Assembly: GCA_022448455.1 (NCBI GenBank)
Contig: JAKUUR010000001.1
Location: 1-64,000, forward strand
Direction of reading: 5' to 3'
DNA from: Candidatus Thioglobus autotrophicus
GTDB taxonomy: Bacteria; Pseudomonadota; Gammaproteobacteria; PS1; Pseudothioglobaceae
DNA length: 64,000 nucleotides
Shown piece after piece: positions 63,083 through 64,000 of this stretch (position 1 is its first letter; each line of letters starts with the position of its first letter). A program made the translations under genes and the position numbers. The notes beneath the pieces were generated by a model. That model worked only from the letters and a program-made list of their open reading frames with translations, made no database searches and was not told the DNA's origin.

Positions 63083-63123
63083 ATTTTATACCACTACAGG
63101 TAATTAATAACTATATATAGTTA
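63083..63123 (-). promoter_or_regulatory. nadE promoter with 16-base palindrome at the -35
   Basis: On the minus strand, TGG-TATAAA (63093-63085) is an extended -10, putting the transcription start about 20 bases before nadE. The -35 position (63113-63108) coincides with one arm of a perfect 16-base palindrome, TAACTATATATAGTTA (63108-63123). A protein bound there would block the promoter. The HTH of NadE is an obvious candidate. Confidence 0.45.
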
Positions 63124-63406
63124 AATAATAACAAATAAATAGTTGTAATTAATAACTATTAAACTTGTAAAACATTGATTTAACAATAAATAATGATATT
63201 TGTTAAAATAATCTAAATTGATCAAATTAAATTAATAATAACGACTGAACTGTGAATTTAATAGATTGATTGGATATACGTAAATTGAATTTAATTAAAT
63301 TAACTTATTGTTAATTCTGAACAATCAAACGCTCTATATTTGACTTTAGAACAAAGTTTTCAAAGCTTATCTTGATTTGAATTAATTTCAGTTTTTTAAA
63401 AAATAA

Positions 63407-63436
63407 TTCAACATAGTCATAAACTAGTGATAAAAT
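63407..63436 (+). promoter_or_regulatory. Candidate promoter of the amino-acid binding-protein gene
   Basis: TTCAAC (63407-63412) and TAAAAT (63431-63436) are 18 bases apart, and the TGA before TAAAAT gives an extended -10. Transcription would start near 63443, leaving a leader of about 57 bases with the AGGAG ribosome site at 63489-63493. Confidence 0.4.
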
Positions 63437-63499
63437 TTCCGTAATCCTCATTCAATTGTGATGGATTGAGATACTTTAGATACTCATTAGGAGAAATAT

Positions 63500-64000
63500 A
63501 TGAAACAATTATTAAAATTGTCTGTCGCATCATTCTTGATCGCTGGCGCACTAGCTGTGCAGGCATCTACGTTGAGTGATGTTCAAAGTAAAGGCTACCT
63601 TAGTTGTGGTGTTTCCAAAGGTCTTGCAGGGTTTTCTGCTGCTGACTCTTCTGGTACTTGGACAGGCGTTGATGTTGATGTTTGCCGTGCTGTTGCTGCT
63701 GCAACGCTTGGTGACGCGACAAAAGTTCAATTTGTACCATTAACTGCTAAAGAAAGATTTACCGCACTTCAATCAGGTGAAATCGATATGTTGTCTAGAA
63801 ACACTACTTGGACAATTACTCGTGATGCATCTCTTGGATTAAACTTTGCCGGTGTTAACTATTACGACGGTCAAGGTTTTATGGTTAAGTCTTCTTTAGG
63901 TGTTTCAAGTGCTCTAGAGCTTGGTGGAGCGGCTATTTGTATCCAGGCGGGTACAACAACTGAGCTTAACCTAGCTGACTGGGGTAAGCAATTTGGTATT
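63500..64000 (+). CDS. aapJ: General L-amino acid ABC transporter substrate-binding protein (3' partial)
   Basis: This is the periplasmic binding protein of an AapJQMP/BztABCD-type importer; the first 167 residues are in the window and the frame runs off its end. The start at 63500 follows AGGAG with 6 bases spacing. A signal peptide MKQLLKLSVASFLIAGALAV (cleavage after VQA) is followed by the family start STLSDVQSKGYLSCGVSKGL, and typical WTGVDVDVCRAVAAATLGDA and LSRNTTWTITRDASLGLNF. It likely binds glutamate, aspartate, glutamine or other L-amino acids. Transporter membrane genes should follow beyond the window. Confidence 0.93.
   Translation, partial: MKQLLKLSVASFLIAGALAVQASTLSDVQSKGYLSCGVSKGLAGFSAADSSGTWTGVDVDVCRAVAAATLGDATKVQFVPLTAKERFTALQSGEIDMLSRNTTWTITRDASLGLNFAGVNYYDGQGFMVKSSLGVSSALELGGAAICIQAGTTTELNLADWGKQFGI

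Larger units (their letters stand above)
63055..63499. other. AT-rich 445-base intergenic region with repeats
   Basis: This region separates nadE from the amino-acid binding-protein gene. No protein-coding frame was found. It is very AT-rich. It contains TAATTAATAACTAT twice in direct orientation (63101-63114 and 63146-63159, 45 bases apart), the 16-base palindrome at 63108-63123, related AT-rich copies such as ATTAACTATTAATA at the nadE start (63053-63066), and ATTAATTAAATTAA-like runs further on. The right end holds the promoter of the downstream gene. Confidence 0.6.

Noticed and set aside
1-64000. CRISPR arrays and defence systems
   Set aside because: No regularly spaced direct repeats of 23-40 bases and no cas, restriction or toxin-antitoxin genes were recognised; the only tandem repeats are coding (pal, cpoB).

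Overview
The window is a 64 kb stretch of a low-GC chromosome (roughly 35-38% GC by eye) from a marine-type gammaproteobacterium. Gene content and synteny point to this: tolB-pal-cpoB, rnc-era-recO-pdxJ-acpS, serC-pheA-hisC-tyrA-aroA, aceK, iscX, spoT, and a CreBC-type two-component system. A complete taurine dissimilation set next to a glyoxylate bypass, in a compact genome with many overlapping genes, fits the SUP05/ARCTIC96BD-19 (Ca. Thioglobus-like) group. That placement is inference from gene content; no rRNA is present to test it.

Region 1 (1-11.6 kb) is a taurine island. It holds tauB (cut by the window edge), an unusually long tauC, a GcvT-type flavin dehydrogenase, a gluconokinase, a divergent MocR-type regulator (TauR), then tpa-ald-xsc and a DUF924 gene. 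Together these import taurine, convert it to sulfoacetaldehyde, recycle alanine to pyruvate, and cleave sulfoacetaldehyde to sulfite and acetyl phosphate. Region 2 (11.6-19.6 kb) continues the carbon flow: a minus-strand operon aceA-aceK-rraA-glcB (glyoxylate bypass), a divergent IclR regulator, and a phosphotransacetylase fused to a GntR winged helix, which would turn acetyl phosphate into acetyl-CoA. Region 3 (19.6-23 kb) is etfB-etfA-etfQO, a likely electron outlet for the flavin dehydrogenase.

Region 4 (23-26.5 kb) encodes creB-creC and, divergently, a near-perfect CreB binding tag followed by two small open reading frames separated by a strong hairpin with a U-tract. Region 5 (26-38 kb) carries an exported peroxiredoxin, a GIY-YIG protein, an MFS carrier, a dadA-alr-phyH-cupin operon, glyA-nrdR, radA, and a cobalamin riboswitch controlling btuB-cobO. 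Region 6 (38-46 kb) is serine and aromatic amino acid synthesis, signal peptidase I and a carboxy-terminal processing protease.

Region 7 (46-56 kb) has tRNA-Arg(CCG), a housekeeping operon (DUF1643-lgt-thyA-rnc-era-recO-pdxJ-acpS), a bamD-MFS-ssb operon and spoT. Region 8 (56-64 kb) has iscX-tolB-pal-cpoB-pabB, then a glutamine-dependent NAD synthetase carrying an extra N-terminal helix-turn-helix. An AT-rich 445-base gap with palindromes follows, then the start of an amino-acid ABC transporter binding protein.

The most unusual items are the two enzyme-regulator fusions (GntR-Pta and HTH-NadE), each with palindromes at its own promoter; the CreB-tagged small-ORF unit; a 53-residue triple repeat inserted in Pal next to a repeat-expanded CpoB; a cadherin-like insertion in TauC; and an RraA paralogue with an aldolase motif in the glyoxylate operon. 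No CRISPR array, insertion sequence, prophage or rRNA was seen.
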